Below, piece by piece: positions 62,796 to 64,000 of a DNA stretch of 64,000 nt. The position numbers and the translations under genes are program-made. How positions within the stretch are numbered: position 1 is the stretch's first letter; every line of letters starts with the position of its first letter. The notes below the pieces were generated by a model. That model made no database searches. It saw nothing but the letters and a program-made list of their open reading frames with translations, and was not told the origin of the DNA. Where the stretch lies: contig OY776214.1 of the NCBI GenBank assembly GCA_963675425.1, forward strand, positions 2,790,001-2,854,000. The letters run 5' to 3'. Source of the DNA: Sporobacter sp963675425. GTDB lineage: Bacteria; Bacillota; Clostridia; Oscillospirales; Oscillospiraceae.

Positions 62796-63980
62796 TTAGC
62801 CGTTGAAGTTTTCGATCAGAACAGGCTCGGCCCAAGGATCGGCGTACTCGTCGGAATAACTCGATACGATCTCCATGCACTTGTCATAGATAGCCTGGCC
62901 GTCGAGGCCCATTTGATTTAAATACTCGATATACTGCGTGTGGACTTCGTCACGAACGGCGGTGTCTGTAAATGCCGCATACAGTTCATCGGACGGCTCG
63001 TAGATCTCGACGCCAATCTCATCGGCATTGTCATAGATCCACGCACGTGTGGAATCCCAGTAGATACCGGCCATGTCGCTGGCGTAGGCGCCGGAATACT
63101 CATCGATGATCGCCTTGAGGTCATCGGGCAACGCGTTATACTTATCTTTATTCATCAGAAGGAAGATCGGGGAGCCGGGTGTCGGAAAGTCCATAATATA
63201 GTCGAGAACTTCGCCAAGATTGAAAGCGGAGATGTTGTGCCAGTCGTTGAGGCAGCCCTCGATAACGCCCTTTTCAAGCTGCTCATACGTTTCCGGCGTT
63301 GCAACCGTCATCGGGCTCATGCCGACGGCGGTGCACCACAGCCCGCAGGTGGAGCCGGGAGCACGGATTCTCAGGCCCTGAATATCATCCAAGGTCTCCA
63401 GCTTTTTCTCAGTTGTGCTGACAGGGGCATAGGTGCAGCTACCCAGCATGATAACCTTGAAATCCTTATATTCATCCTGGAATTCAGGCATCTCATTGTA
63501 CATTTCCATCATGACATCAGAACCCATCCGCGCGCAGTTAATGCCGGAAAGGGGAAGCTGGATGAACTCGGAAATGGGGAACTGGCCGGAGTAGATCGTC
63601 GCGGCGCTCCAGCACATGTCGGCCGTGCCGTCAAGAACAGCGTTGACGGAATCGCCCGCGCCGACAAGAGAGCCGCCGTGGTAGTAGTCAAACGTGATAC
63701 GGCCGTTGGAGGCCTCTGTTACGGCGCTGCCCCACGCTTCAACGTACTGGCCGCAGATGCTGCTGGCCGGGTCGTGGTTCTGTACGACGAAATTGTAGAC
63801 CGTGCCGTCATCTGAGCCGGCGTCGGAAGCCGGGGCGCTTGAGCCGTCATCTGAGCCGGCGTCGGAAGCCGGGGCGCTTGCGTCGCCGCTGTCTGGAGCG
63901 GTTTTTTTGTTGCAGCTCGTCAAGGTCAGAAGCGAAAACGCCATGACAAATACGAGGAGCAGCGAGAGTAGTTTTTTCAT
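62796..63980 (-). CDS. TRAP transporter substrate-binding lipoprotein (DctP)
   Basis: A 394-residue solute-binding lipoprotein with lipobox LTSC near residue 23, a Ser/Ala/Asp linker containing a tandem 13-residue repeat (ASDAGSDDGSSAP unit), and a DctP domain (GRITFDYYHGGSLVGAGDSVNAV, LETLDDIQGLRIRAPGS with the carboxylate-binding Arg, MNKDKYNALPDDLKAIID). It probably binds a carboxylate such as a dicarboxylate or sugar acid. AGGAGGATATC precedes the ATG. The promoter lies beyond the window. Confidence 0.93.
   Translation of the reverse strand: MKKLLSLLLVFVMAFSLLTLTSCNKKTAPDSGDASAPASDAGSDDGSSAPASDAGSDDGTVYNFVVQNHDPASSICGQYVEAWGSAVTEASNGRITFDYYHGGSLVGAGDSVNAVLDGTADMCWSAATIYSGQFPISEFIQLPLSGINCARMGSDVMMEMYNEMPEFQDEYKDFKVIMLGSCTYAPVSTTEKKLETLDDIQGLRIRAPGSTCGLWCTAVGMSPMTVATPETYEQLEKGVIEGCLNDWHNISAFNLGEVLDYIMDFPTPGSPIFLLMNKDKYNALPDDLKAIIDEYSGAYASDMAGIYWDSTRAWIYDNADEIGVEIYEPSDELYAAFTDTAVRDEVHTQYIEYLNQMGLDGQAIYDKCMEIVSSYSDEYADPWAEPVLIENFNG
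63804..63879. repeat. 39-bp tandem duplication inside the DctP linker
   Basis: A 37-bp sequence is repeated exactly with a period of 39 bp (first copy from 63804, second from 63843), adding 13 residues to the lipoprotein linker without changing frame. Confidence 0.9.
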
Positions 63981-64000
63981 AAGATATCCTCCTAAATATA

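Overview
The window is chromosomal DNA of a spore-forming, anaerobic member of the Clostridia, most likely Oscillospiraceae-like. The evidence is the content and order of genes (topA-trmFO-plsX-acpP-rnc-smc-ftsY; ruvCAB; rpsF-ssb-rpsR), sporulation genes (a SigH-type sigma factor and YunB), a tRNA-dependent T-box leader, strong AGGAGG ribosome sites, frequent TTG/GTG starts and many consensus sigma-A promoters with 17-nt spacers. Species cannot be named from the sequence alone.

Layout. 1-16.9 kb is a dense forward block of housekeeping genes: topA (cut by the window edge), trmFO, plsX, acpP, rnc, an Elp3-like radical SAM gene, smc, ftsY, the XTP/dITP pyrophosphatase gene, yhbY, a fused nadD-yqeK, an LCP-family gene, rsfS and leuS. 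17-21.9 kb holds rpsU, a flavodoxin/ferredoxin fusion, a DUF1295 membrane protein, a DUF815 ATPase and an MBL-fold hydrolase. 21.9-26.8 kb is a cytoplasmic molybdopterin-enzyme operon (FAD oxidoreductase, four-cluster ferredoxin subunit, molybdopterin catalytic subunit) facing a divergent GntR/FCD regulator; a matching operator lies just past the predicted transcription start. 26.8-29.7 kb is an AT-richer accessory patch next to tRNA-Arg, with a transposase remnant, a secreted transglutaminase-like protein and a lysin-like remnant.

29.8-48.1 kb carries a dCMP deaminase, an acyltransferase-like protein lacking its catalytic His, an iron alcohol dehydrogenase, a Trp (UGG) T-box controlling a stand-alone TrpB2, rpsF-ssb-rpsR, ruvCAB, glmM, a SigH-like sigma gene, trmK-nif3, an ECF S component with coaX, and a fumarate-reductase-like flavoprotein. 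48.2-64 kb carries a PstS-like lipoprotein with a WG-repeat lipoprotein, the RNase P RNA, murD, two tandem M42 peptidases, a methionine gamma-lyase-family gene, yunB, ligA, a two-component system, and a TRAP transporter pair (DctP, DctQ) with no large permease beside it.

The most unusual feature is a family of about 220-bp dispersed elements, present three times (46397-46617, 51004-51222 reversed, 61962-62180). Each starts directly after the stem of an intrinsic terminator. In two copies the whole local terminator hairpin is duplicated on the far side. The copies share an invariant 17-nt loop and show compensatory changes in three helices, two of which interleave as a pseudoknot. This looks like a structured, terminator-targeting mobile element or RNA that I cannot assign to a known family.
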